Positions 52,721-63,075 of a stretch of DNA of 64,000 nucleotides are shown piece by piece. Source of the stretch: Setaria digitata. Taxonomy: Eukaryota; Nematoda; Chromadorea; Rhabditida; Setariidae. Every line of letters starts with the position of its first letter. The first letter of the stretch is position 1. Location: assembly GCA_003640385.1 (NCBI GenBank), contig RCAB01000215.1, positions 1 through 64,000 of the forward strand. The letters run 5' to 3'. Position numbers and translations under genes: made by a program. The notes under the pieces were generated by a model that saw only the letters and a list, made by a program, of their open reading frames with translations, searched no databases and was not told the DNA's origin.

Positions 52721-52808
52721 CTAATAATAATAATCTAATAATATAATAATAACAAATAATTATAATAATATAATAATAATAATAATAAATAATAATAAAC
52801 TAATAATC
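52721..52808 (+). repeat. (TAA)n microsatellite, interrupted
   Basis: Some 88 bases of mostly AAT/TAA triplets with a few interruptions, about 190 bases upstream of the TYW2 start. Likely variable in length. Confidence 0.85.
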
Positions 52809-52997
52809 GAAAATAAGCATTCTGAAATTTCAAATGTGAAGTGAATGCTTAATGCTTAAGTTCATCAATAGTTCCACAATTCTGATTTTTAAATGTCATA
52901 TGATTTTGGCTCTTAAATTACTATTCGACAATAAGCATCACATTGTCTGCTCATATGACTTCTTTTACAACAGTTGTGGTCTCGTTAATTTTTGCTG

Positions 52998-55900
52998 ATG
53001 TTTTTTGTGGACAGAAATTCGGATAGACTGAAAGTGTATCGATGTAAAGGTGTTCCAGACATGCTGCTTGTGAATTCAGACCGGAGACAGAATGTCAGTC
53101 AGACGTCAACGCTTTTCAACAAAGCGTCAACTTTTGGGCAGTTACTTGACGCACTCCGCCGTGAAGCCGACCGTATGGGAATATGGAATGACGAGATGCA
53201 ACGTGACTTACCGAAGCGGTGGGAGAAACACGGGAATATGATTATTTTGCCGCAAAATTGCTTTAAGCACCCGAATTGGAGACAGATGGGTAGGCGTTAT
53301 TTATCTTCTTTAAACTTTTGAATTAACTTTTCCAGGTTAGTTGCATAAAGCAAGGAAGTTCAGAGATCTACAAAGTCGTTTCCGCTTTCTCTGTAAGCTT
53401 ATGCAGTGATGGAGTGAGGTTGAAATCACAGGAAATGAACTTTGTGTTTTGATTTGAATAATGGTATTATCTGTTAGGACCGAAGCTATGGCAGATGGTA
53501 ACAGAATTGCTCAATGCGAATCGTTTGGGAAAGAAACGTTTTATTGAAGGCGATGATTTTCATGGGCCTCACATCGACCTTTTGCATGGAAAAGACGGCT
53601 GGGTAGAACACATCGATGGCGATATCAGGTCTTGGTTTAGTCTCAGATTTTTAAAACTAAATTTTAAGAAAAAGAGAAAAATAAAGGTCATAGTAACCTT
53701 ACTGACCCAGTGAGTGAGATGAGCTCGTCTAAACCTTCAGAGAATTTAATCTAAGTTTCTTTTAATGTTTGTAAAATGTCTTAATCCACTAACAGTTTTA
53801 ATCGTTAAGGCCGTGTCATTTTCTTGATAAATAAATTTATTGAGAAAAAATTGGACGATTCTCGAAGTATTTCAAAATGATGAATTCCATTGAAAACTAA
53901 GTTTACAGATTCTTTTATGAAGTCACGAAATGTTTTTTTAATGTCGACAACGCTTCAGAAAAGCAGCGCATTTCACAGTTTGACTGCCATCAAGAAGTTG
54001 TCACCGATATGTTTGCTGGTAGGAAATTTTTGAAACTGACAGCGAGAACTTAGAAATGCACTAATCATTTTCCAGAGTAAACACTTTGTTGTGCAGGAAT
54101 CGGATATTATACATTACCTTATTTGATCAGTGCACACGCAAAACACGTTTATGCAATCGATTGGAATGAAGATGCTATTGAAGCACTGCAGCGTGGTTTG
54201 CAAAATAACGGTGTCCAAGATCGCTGCACGGTTATTCATGGCGATGCTAGGAAGGTAGACTTTGTGTTTTATTCCAGTTGCCTCATTAGAAGACTCTATA
54301 TCAATGGGAAATTCTAAGGCATTATTTCTTGCAGTAGGTAGATTCCTAGTTCATAACTTTCCAGAAAACTGCTTCGATATTCTCCACTCCCTTTTTTATC
54401 GAGATCATCAAAATCATTCGAGCTTTCATTGAATGTACTCAGTAATAGAATGATGTCACGTTGCAGTTTTAAAGCTCTGCAAGCCGAAGCTGATCGAAGG
54501 ATTTGCAGCTCATCTAAAAAACCTCAAGTTCTGTGATCACTCTTTGAAATTCCATTAAATACCGCCTCTTTAAGGTATGACATCCTACATAATAACTACA
54601 GGACTTGCTGTTACAGGTAGCCCCACAAGGCATAGCAGATCGAGTAAATTTGGGACTGATACCATCATCGCGACCATATTGGCTGGCTGCTTGTAAATGT
54701 TTGAAAGCAACAGGTGGGATACTGCATATACATGAAGCAGTCAGCATCTCGGCACAAGACATTGGCAGTTTGGAACTTCCTAATGGGGCAGCTGCACATC
54801 CAAAGCTTATCGGGTATCAAAAATTATTAAAAACTTTGAAAAAACAGACCAATAAAGGGGAAGACAAAGATCATGTTCCTCTAAAACTTATAGAATTTCT
54901 CCTCCTTTGGCAGCATTTAATTTGACATTTCAAACATTCTCGGATTCATTTACCTCCTCTCTCTATAAAATTATTCAAGAAACTGCTATGTTAAGGACAC
55001 AGTTTAATTTCTTGACCAAACTAGAGCAATTTTAGCTTTTTTAAATAGCTGCTTTTGCTTCAGTTTGATGACACTTCACTTTTTGATGTTATCATGTTGT
55101 AACTTTCACTCATAGAACCTCGTCTACCATAGAACTTCCTCATACTTACAGGAAAGAAAATGCGAAATCCCTGAGGGAAAAAACTCTAGCAAGTGATACG
55201 ACCGATAGCAAAAATATTGATGCTGAAAACAGAATTTCACTAAAAAATGTTGACAAAAATGAAGGCGCATTCTTCAGTAAATCAATGGATAATAGTGATA
55301 TGCAATGTGAAGGTCTCGTTCTATATCAAATTCACGAAGTATTCATCAGGAAGAACTGGCTTGACTCAAATGCATACAAGACACAATATCACAATATTTT
55401 CCCCTCCTAGAACCAGCATTACATCAAAGGTTTAGAATTGAAAAATTTTCAGAGACGAATACTGCGATGTACAAAAAAACGATGAAAAAAAGAAAATTAA
55501 GTCGTTCGGCAACTATCATCAAAGAAATGGAAAGTCGAATTCTCCCAAATGGAAGAATTGATGAACGCCTTCGGGAGGAAAAATGGTCGACAATCAACCA
55601 AATTTTACAAAACTTTGCCATGATCTGTGCTACGAAGTAATTCTCTACATAAAATCCACAATCAACAAATTTAACTGTTCTGTATGATGCTATTGTGATT
55701 TATGACTCACTTAAATACTAAGTGATTCTAATAAAAAACTAGAATTAATGTATCACTTTACACTGTTATTAAAAAAGGTATCATACTTCTACTTCTACTA
55801 GTAAGAAAAACTGAATCGATAAATTCAAATTTTCAGTTGCACACGCTACTTGAATAATATTCATGACGAAAAAGACAAAGTCTGGACGTGTACAATACTA

Positions 55901-56026
55901 GGAGTGAACACAGTGAAGAGCTACCCCAAGCAAATAGATCATATTGTTGTGGATTTGCTGTGCCGACCAGAAGATGAGAAAGAAATAAAATCCATCGAAC
56001 TTCAAGCTCAGGCTGATTATAATTAA
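52998..56026 (+). CDS. trmt12: tRNA wybutosine-synthesizing protein 2 (TYW2/TRMT12)
   Basis: It transfers the aminocarboxypropyl group of S-adenosylmethionine during wybutosine synthesis at position 37 of tRNA-Phe (family knowledge). Eight phase-matched exons are 52998-53289, 53478-53628, 53909-54018, 54097-54254, 54617-54813, 55152-55312, 55453-55636 and 55837-56026 (TAA), giving 480 residues. DLPKRWEKHGNMIILP is the N-terminal family motif, HGKDGWVEHIDGDIRFYEVT the substrate-side motif, and DMFAGIGYYTLPYL the SAM-binding motif I. AIDWNEDAIEAL is the acidic motif and NLGLIPSS the TYW2 (not Trm5) version of the catalytic loop. GGILHIHEAV and VKSYPKQIDHIVVDLLCRP end the fold. Exons 6 and 7 (about 115 residues, lysine/asparagine/serine-rich) lie before the last strand and look like a lineage-specific insertion. 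The start ATG is the first in the open exon; an acceptor-like GACAG just after it leaves an upstream exon possible. Confidence 0.93.
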
Positions 56027-56070
56027 TTCCTTGTCTTTGTTAAATATACCACATTTGTTAAAAACGAACC

Positions 56071-56076
56071 AATAAA
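56071..56076 (+). terminator. AATAAA polyadenylation signal of TYW2
   Basis: Canonical hexamer 45 bases after the TYW2 stop codon, in the 597-base gap to the convergent REEP gene. Confidence 0.7.
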
Positions 56077-56623
56077 AAAGATATCACCAAATTTACTACT
56101 TTTATAAAATATATAAATACCACATTGGTCTTCTAAATACTAGTTAAGAGAACATAATAATGTCTTCCCATATTTTGGAAATTAGTAATTTAAATAGGTG
56201 TGATTAAATCGATATTATAAATTGAAAATGCTTCTCTTCTTAACTGGCATAAATTTTCTAGGAGAATTTTCTTCTGAAAAAAAAAAAAAAAATTTTATCA
56301 CCACTACCACGAAGAAGTATTCTCTTTGATGTAAAAAAGATGAAACTGACTTCCGTAATAAAAAGTCATTTCCCCTACTATTTTACTGACCCAGCGTAGA
56401 AACCCGTTTATGAATATTATATTGATCAAAAAACGAAGTTATCCGATAATAGCAAATTCAGTAGTGTAATAAATGAACAAAAATATGAGACCAGAAAAAT
56501 AAATGCGACAACACTGATGTAATGTAGAAAGACAAAAAAAAAGGTCCAAAATCTGAGAAAACAACGTCACCTTCAAAGAAAATGTTCTATAAAAACCTAC
56601 GAAAATACATGAATTGATTAAAT

Positions 56624-56697
56624 TTATCGTCCACGAGAGATGCTACGATTTGCCGTAACACGTCTTGTACGATGTGACCGTTCTTTTGCTCCACCTA

Positions 56698-56730
<33 letters not shown>

Positions 56731-57322
56731 AATAAAAAACAATGACAAAACGAAGCAGGTGAGCTCATTAGATCTTCTGCAAGATAGCGAAAAAGTATAA
56801 GATTAAAGAATTAATACGAAAAACGAAGGCTAATCTTTACTACTACAGAAACCAAAATTTTTAGAATCTTTCGAAATCTTTTGCACCAAATTCACAAACC
56901 TAGATGAGACAGGTAAATCAAATAATAAAGTAACAGAGAACACAAAAATAGGAACTACCTTCTTTCCTCACATGCGATTTCTTTCTTCCTTTTTTCACAG
57001 CATTGACATCATCAGAATGTCCATAGTTTCTTTCTAAACGATTTGATGCTGCAATCACTAATTAATTTTACGCTATAATAAAACGGAAACCACAATCATG
57101 ATGGTGCTTTTGTAATTGAGCCGCAAATAAAACTTACTGCCTACAGAAGTATTACTTTGACGTTCTTCTAATTCTTTTTTAATGCCTGTATCCTCGTCAA
57201 TTAGCCGCGAGACATCCTCTTCGGCCTGTTCTTCTACTACTGTAAATAGTATATGATTTGAAATATAATGTTTAGAGAACAAAAATCAATTTTTTTTTTG
57301 TTACTACGTAACTTATTCCCCT

Positions 57323-57357
<35 letters not shown>

Positions 57358-58410
57358 AAATAAATCCTTCCGTTTGGAAAAAAGGATTTATTTTGCAACA
57401 ATTTAACCGAAAAATCATAGCAACATTTACCGACTGTTATCGGACCGTCTCGACTACTAAAAACTGTTTGACTAATTGCTGGAGTGTCTCTAGTTGCAAG
57501 TGACAACAGTCCAAGACGTGCTCTGCAAAAACCTCTCGTCTGCTCTTCAAAAACAAAAAAAAAAAATACAATCAAAAAGCCAAAATAATAAAAACCATAA
57601 AATAAAGAGAAAAAAACAAACGAACAACCCCTCAACGATATATTTGAGACATTCAGTAATCGAATCAGATTTAAATACTGACTTAGTGAGAGCTCCATTC
57701 CCTAATCTTGAAGCCTGTCGCTGAAACGAACGGCCTATATTCTCTAGCATCTCATCAATGTCCTGTTCATATACTGTCAGTAGCGGAGCGACTAGCTGAA
57801 AGACAAAAATAAGGCCACTCAAAAGATGAGTGTAAAAAAACATAGTGAAATATAACCATTTTCCTTTTTATATTACAAAATATTATTTTTTCCATTGGAA
57901 AACTATTTTTATCTTTATTCTAATCTTATTCTTATAAATGTAATGTTGATCAGATTAACATCTGTTAGATTTACAACAAACAATACATCAGATATATCAG
58001 TTTTCAACAGACACATTTTTGACAAAACCTTCTAATAATAATTTTTACTTTCCGATGAACGACTGAAGCGCCATCTGTCCATGGTGAAGCTGTCCAAAGT
58101 AGGAAGCTCATCTTCATCAGTAAATAGCCAGGTACAATATAAGGTAAGAGAAGTGCATCACCAACAGCATCTACTGCTAAGAAGCCTGCATAAACCGTCC
58201 AATACTTCAACCATCGTTTCTGAAATAATTCAGAAGATCTCAACTGAAAGTTTTTTTGATCACTCAGTTTTTACTGGGAAAAAGAATAGCAGAAAAAAAT
58301 GTAACCATTTGCGAATAGTCGCCTTCACGAATGACTTTGAAAGTCTTGAAAGCCGGATAAAGCGCTCCAATAACAACAGAAGCGGCATGCGAAAAAAACT
58401 GAAGAACCAT
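56624..58410 (-). CDS. REEP-family ER-shaping protein (TB2/DP1/HVA22 domain)
   Basis: REEP proteins are hairpin membrane proteins that curve ER tubules and, in the REEP1-4 group, link ER to microtubules. Seven exons on the minus strand are 58410-58306, 58219-58049, 57795-57683, 57522-57431, 57239-57138, 57048-56959 and 56694-56624 (TAA), giving 247 residues, all in phase. VVIGALYPAFKTFKVIREGD opens the TB2/DP1/HVA22 domain. KRWLKYWTVYAGFLAVDAVG follows, then SFLLWTASPWTDGASVVHRK, and LLTVYEQDIDEMLENI begins the amphipathic helix. The variable tail (acidic, then strongly basic: KKGRKKSHVRK, RSHRTRRVTANRSISRGR) fits microtubule or RNA contact. The start MVLQFFSH falls exactly at a TTTCAG, and an upstream in-phase exon may extend it. 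A30 in intron 4 and U30 in intron 6 flank exons 5 and 6. Confidence 0.9.
56699..56728 (-). repeat. Homopolymer A30 (U30 in the REEP transcript)
   Basis: Thirty A on the plus strand. In the REEP pre-mRNA this is a U30 tract ending just before the GTAG acceptor of exon 7, so it also serves as an extreme polypyrimidine tract. Confidence 0.8.
57324..57353 (-). repeat. Homopolymer T30 (A30 in the REEP transcript)
   Basis: Thirty T on the plus strand, within REEP intron 4. Transcribed as A30, it is complementary to the U30 tract of intron 6. Confidence 0.8.
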
Positions 58411-59063
58411 CTGAAAGAAAAATCTCCTGATATGAGTGGTGATATCTCCTGATATGAAGTAGTGACATCCATCTAACGTACATCCAGTTGACCATCCCTA
58501 TAAAATACAGGTACTCAAACACTATTTGAAGATTTCTATGTTCAGTTCAATAAACGATATGAAAAAAGGAGCCGAAAAAGTGATGCAAAAAATATGCAGA
58601 TATACATGTGAGAATGCTCCAGTGCTGAGTCCAGGAGAGCGGATCTGACCGGAGAGTACTTCCTTTACAAGTCCACCAAGACCTGCAATTTAACTGTTCT
58701 TTTGCATAATAGCATAACATCTAAACATGCCGTTCGTCGACTGTCACCTCCCTTGAATATATTACCATCATATCTATACACATTTGTCCAGATCACGTCT
58801 ATACACGCCTACCCAAGCCCACGTGCAACCATGTTAAGTTCACGCACACCCGTGCCGAGGCCCACGCCAAATCATCAGCCCTACTATCCCAACGCTCGGC
58901 AGTGGTAGACCAAACCTCTACGCTGTTAAGTGGCTGCGGCTCAACTTGCGAGAGGCCACAGAGATTGCTCAGTGGCGCACATGGGAAGCATGGATCTAAT
59001 TAGCAGTTTCTGGAGTTGGTGTGGATGTTACTTTGTTTATAATGGAATTATTGCAGGAGGGAT
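58411..59063. promoter_or_regulatory. Divergent intergenic region between REEP and PSMB6
   Basis: About 650 bases between two head-to-head genes, so promoters of both are expected here. The stretch at about 58730-58990 is clearly less AT-rich than the surroundings. A minus-strand candidate exon at 58682-58606 lies within it. No specific factor site is claimed. Confidence 0.45.
58606..58682 (-). CDS. Candidate upstream exon of the REEP gene
   Basis: After a TTGCAG acceptor on the minus strand, 77 bases are open (LGGLVKEVLSGQIRSPGLST then GAFSH) and end at a GTATAT donor in phase 0. That joins directly to the MVLQFF start of REEP exon 1, itself preceded by TTTCAG. It could be an N-terminal extension or an alternative 5' exon. 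No upstream exon with a start codon was found. Confidence 0.35.
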
Positions 59064-60995
59064 ATGGCAACCAAAGGCTCGCCCCACTATTTCAGTGCTG
59101 AAAATGTCGACATGGGAGTAAGCTTTCTTTTTTGCGCATATACCAAAGTGACTAGTTTTCAAAATATCATCTTTGGTTACTACTGCTCTAGTGATCCTTG
59201 CTCGCTAGAACTTTTCGAGTTGATCTCTTCTTACATCTGCTCGATTTTCTTAAAGTAGATGAGTTTCTTCATTTCCAGACAACTCTCATTGCGATGGAGT
59301 TCGACGGCGGAGTTGTGGTTGGGACAGACTCGAGGACAAGTTCTGGGTATACTTGCCTTTACGCACTATGTTTGCTTGATCTGCGTGCTTTTCTAATGTT
59401 TAATAGGGAGCATATTAATAACAGGATACCGCCTTATTCTAGTATTTGTGGAAATCCAGTAGAATGCTAACCATAACTAAATATGAAAGTATAAAAATTG
59501 AAAGGGAAGAAAAAATAATTAGGGTTCCAATTTGATCGAATTATTCAGCTTTCGTATCACAAGGAGGACCATTTCAATTGTTTTCTAAATAGGTGTGGAA
59601 TTATGCCTTAAATTATTACTCGATATTATCATAGCTGAAAGTTTTCTTTGGGTCATTTTTATTCACTTTTAGATGTTTAGAAAGTTCTACTTAGAAGCTT
59701 TTAAAAGATTTAAAAAAAAAGCCAAGGTAAACGCTTACACAGTTTATCATGGCTTTATATGACATATTGTCTGTTTCAAAATGATGAATGTTTTGTTTAA
59801 AGGAGTTATATATCATCGCGCGCCACAGATAAAATTACACCCATAACAGATCGAATGGTTGTTTGTCGCTCGGGATCTGCTGCAGATACACAAGCTATTT
59901 CTGATATTGTGAAGTATTATATAGAAGTTTATTCGTAAGTTTTCATTTCGATTTTAATAAAGGTTTCAGTTTTGAGGAGTTTCTTTTTTAATTTCTGTTT
60001 GAAATGGTTTATTTTTTCCTCTTTTTAATAGAATGATGGAAGAAGAAAACGTTAGTGTTGGACGTTCTGCTCAGATATTTCGCAATTTTTTGTACAAATA
60101 TCGTGATTCGCTATCAGCATCAGTTCTTGTTGCTGGATACGATGATGGCGAGGGTGGACAGGTCAGTTATTTATTAGGAAAAGTTTGTTTTCATCACAAA
60201 AGTAGAGTACTGTATCATTTTTTCAATTATTTTTGTTTTTTTTTAATGTATATTTGCTTATTGAATCAAACCGTATATGTCAACAATTCTTTATTTTATT
60301 AAATTCTAATTTTAGTTGTATGCGATTCCACTAGGTGGTTACGTTACTCGACAGCGATGCGCAGCAAGTGGTAGTGGCAGTACATTTGTGCAAGGATTTC
60401 TAGATAGTCAGTGGAAGGTAAATTTGTTCTTTTTTTATAAAGAAAAGAATACGACTAAATTCTTATATGACGCTATATTCTCTTTTTAAGAATCGAAAAC
60501 AATACTATAAAAGAGAATGTTAATTCATGATTGTTTATAGCCTGGAATGAACGTTGAAAAATGCAAAGAAATAGTACTGAATGCAGTAGCATTAGCAACA
60601 ATTCGTGATGGCTCTTCTGGTGGCGTTATTCGATTAGCCGTTATTGATAAAACTGGAACGCATAGAATGGCAAGTTCTTTTTTGAAATCTTGTCATAAAC
60701 TGTTGCGATAAATTTCCTATTCCTCAATTTTTCTGTTAATTTCAGATCATTTAATCTAATTTGGAACAATTTAGAAATAATGATAGTTTTCCCTAGAACA
60801 TGGAATTATCTGAATATGATTGCTGGAGATGATTAACCTTTCTATCGTAACGTAATCATGTTGAATTTGTGTCCTTCAGACTTGAATCATTTTTTTTTTT
60901 CTAAATTTCAGCTTGTTCGGCCGGATCAGAACCAGTTCCCGAAGTTTGCTGATATTCCAGCGCACTTAACATATCCGAAACATATTATCCAGTGA
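59064..60995 (+). CDS. pbs-1: 20S proteasome subunit beta-1 (PSMB6)
   Basis: The caspase-like catalytic subunit of the 20S core, acting in cytosol and nucleus. Seven exons are 59064-59117, 59279-59346, 59803-59934, 60032-60161, 60316-60417, 60541-60669 and 60912-60995 (TGA), giving 232 residues, close to the usual length of about 239. An 18-residue propeptide ends in Gly before the catalytic Thr1 ([20 protein letters not shown]). Counting from Thr1, Asp17 and Lys33 ([10 protein letters not shown]) are present, and residue 45 is Arg ([12 protein letters not shown]), the specificity residue of beta-1. [15 protein letters not shown] and QFPKFADIP complete the fold. Intron 6 appears to use a GC donor (ATG then GCAAGT): the only GT alternative shifts the last exon into a stop. 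The gene is divergent from REEP; AATAAA lies at 61077-61082. Confidence 0.95.
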
Positions 60996-61076
60996 TAAAA
61001 TTATTTTTCGAGATTACTTGTTGTTTTTAATGGATTTGTAGATCCGTAATTTGACAGTATAATATTACTGATTGAA

Positions 61077-61082
61077 AATAAA
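61077..61082 (+). terminator. AATAAA polyadenylation signal of PSMB6
   Basis: Canonical hexamer 82 bases after the PSMB6 stop codon. Confidence 0.7.
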
Positions 61083-61313
61083 GATAGTTCCGTAAACTTC
61101 AGTTCTGTCAAACTTTAATGAAAAATTATGAAAAAATAACGAAAAAAAAGTGGTTACGTAATTGTTGTAAAACCCTTCCCTCAACAGTCTCAAACATGTT
61201 AACTGATTTTCGAGCTGATGATTTAATTTTATTTGCATAATCGTAATGTTTAGTAATTTCCTTCATTTCGAGATTGTTCTTGTAGGAAGTTGGCTGTTCC
61301 AAAAGCAGTTGTG

Positions 61314-63075
61314 ATGTACTTCGTTGCAGTTGTTTTGCTAATAATTTTCGGTGCAAAAGCCTTTGTAAGTCTCGGCATCGCTTAAAAATATCGAAGATTC
61401 AGTACTGCAGTATCTATTGAAGTTAAAATAAAAGAACCATAGTAGATCCCTTGTTGTTGTGAGCATAAGATATGGTGATTCGATAGGTTTGAGAGTTATT
61501 GCTAACTTCATATAGCTCACATCTGACCATCTAAATTATTCTCCTGTATATCTCTGAACAGATGGCATAAAATCAAGTTTTAAATCTGTGGAAATTGCAG
61601 CTTGACGAAGAGAACGTGCTGCCAGATTTAGCACCTCATATTGATAACCCATTGGAGTTCGACTTCATTGAAGATCCTCACAAAAAGCAATATCTGAAGT
61701 CATTATTCATAGAATCCTTTTATGAACCAAACTGTGATAACAAATCCAATATCACGGTGAACTGTTAAACTATTTTGTAAGAACAGATTTTTTATACAGC
61801 ACTTGTTTCCTACAGTGCTAGGAAAATGGTCTTTGCAATCACAGTTCTACATCTTTAAACTGTTAACTATTGTTGGATTATTTATAATAATGATTCTATG
61901 TTCATATTATCTTTCAGTATAACTATCGTCTTAGCATATATCTTACCTGTTTTTTCACAGATTAAACCAATTTACTTTTGGCCTGGTCAGCGTGTTGACC
62001 TTCGGTGTGTGATGTGCCGTCGAGCTTTTACTTTTAATGGATTGATGAAGCACTGGTGGTTTATGCCAGCAAAGGACGTCGAGGATGCTCTCGAACACAT
62101 GAAAGTTCCGTTTTCTCCAGAGTCATTGCTTCCGTTCAAACTTCAATTAATTGTTCCAAATAGACTCCAAAGGATGCCTATGTAACTGTAACTCTTTGAT
62201 TTCCTCACCTGTTTCTCTTTCATCCAAAATTTTTTTTTATAGTCAATTTCACTTGTTCATCATTTGTTTCAGTTATTAATCTTCGAATTTCAAACAATTC
62301 AGGGTGGCATTTGCCAAAGAGAAAGTTCCATTAATTGAGTGGTTAGATTGATGCTCCAACCATTTCCTAGTCATTCTTCAGAATCTTAAAAATTCGCCAA
62401 AATGGAATCAGCATTTGTTGACATTAAGTGCCGATTACGGGGATAATAGATGGCGTGATTTTGGTGCAATGCCTAGTGGCTTTGACACTGGGACAAATCC
62501 ACGAGCACAAACCGTACTGATACAGAGAAACGGAATGTTAATCCTGTTGCAGGTTCTTTATCACACTTTCTTTTCTTATCATCTTCCAGAGCGATATGGC
62601 CAGTGTTGACATTCTGAACAGACAGTGTTTCACAGATTGGAACGGCCCAGTAAAGGCAACTTCATCTATCTTATACAACTCATACAGATATTAGCAGTTC
62701 CTTTGCTCTCGCAGTGGCACATAATTAGTCTAAGCTCTCAAATAAGTTTTCTAGAAGAGTTGTTTTCCTATTTGGTGGTGAACCAGAATAATCTATTGTA
62801 TTGGAATGAGAGCAGTGTTGCAAGGTCATAGATTTCTATGTCTTTCATTACTTCTCACTGTTTTAAATTTTTTAGATTTACTATTTTAACACAGCTGCAA
62901 ATTTATTTCAACTTTGAACAAAATTTTCTATTGCAAAGGGAGAACGAAAAGAGATTTGCAGCCAACATCCGAGAATGAAGGGTTGTATCGATGCTTGGAT
63001 ATCGCCTCTAGAAACGTATTACACTTTATTTATTACTTGATTGCAATGCAACCTCTATTCATTTATCTTAAGTAA
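61314..63075 (+). CDS. Secreted immunoglobulin-domain protein, 3' end unresolved
   Basis: An exported protein with an Ig-like fold. Exons supported: 61314-61364, 61601-61756, 61961-62181, about 62303 to 62330-62341, 62382-62552 and 62962 onward. MYFVAVVLLIIFGAKAF is a signal peptide forming exon 1. Exon 2 is acidic (LDEENVLPDLAPHIDNPLEF) with an NIT glycosylation site. Exon 3 starts the Ig domain: IYFWPGQRVDLRCVMC with the first cysteine, then KHWWFMP with the core tryptophan. SADYGDNRWRDFGAMPSGFD and LIQRNGMLILLQ lead to SENEGLYRCLD, the D/E-x-G-x-Y-x-C end of an Ig domain. A hydrophobic stretch follows (FIYYLIAMQPLFIYL). The frame then meets AAGTAAG, read either as a TAA stop (63073-63075) or a strong donor to exons near 63475 and 63633. 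The join after exon 4 is uncertain: no donor there is both strong and in phase. Family not named. Confidence 0.72.

Larger units (their letters stand above)
45114..52997. other. Long gene-poor stretch
   Basis: About 7.9 kb of AT-rich DNA with TTA/TAA-rich low complexity at about 46168-46310. A 116-codon plus frame (45451-45801) and several shorter frames have no splice partners or family pattern. I see no RNA gene. Confidence 0.5.

Noticed and set aside
54814..54925. Continuation of TYW2 exon 5 to a stop at 54925
   Set aside because: The open frame would truncate the enzyme. The GTATCA donor at 54814 gives perfect phase to the next exons and the conserved C-terminus, so I spliced it out and noted it as possible retention.
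57237..57698. Minus-strand open frame of 153 codons
   Set aside because: It reads through REEP introns 3 and 4, including the A30 tract seen as polylysine. Only the part matching exon 4 belongs to the gene.
59198..59470. 90-codon plus frame across PSMB6 exon 2
   Set aside because: It is the true exon extended into both flanking introns; the joined gene model replaces it.
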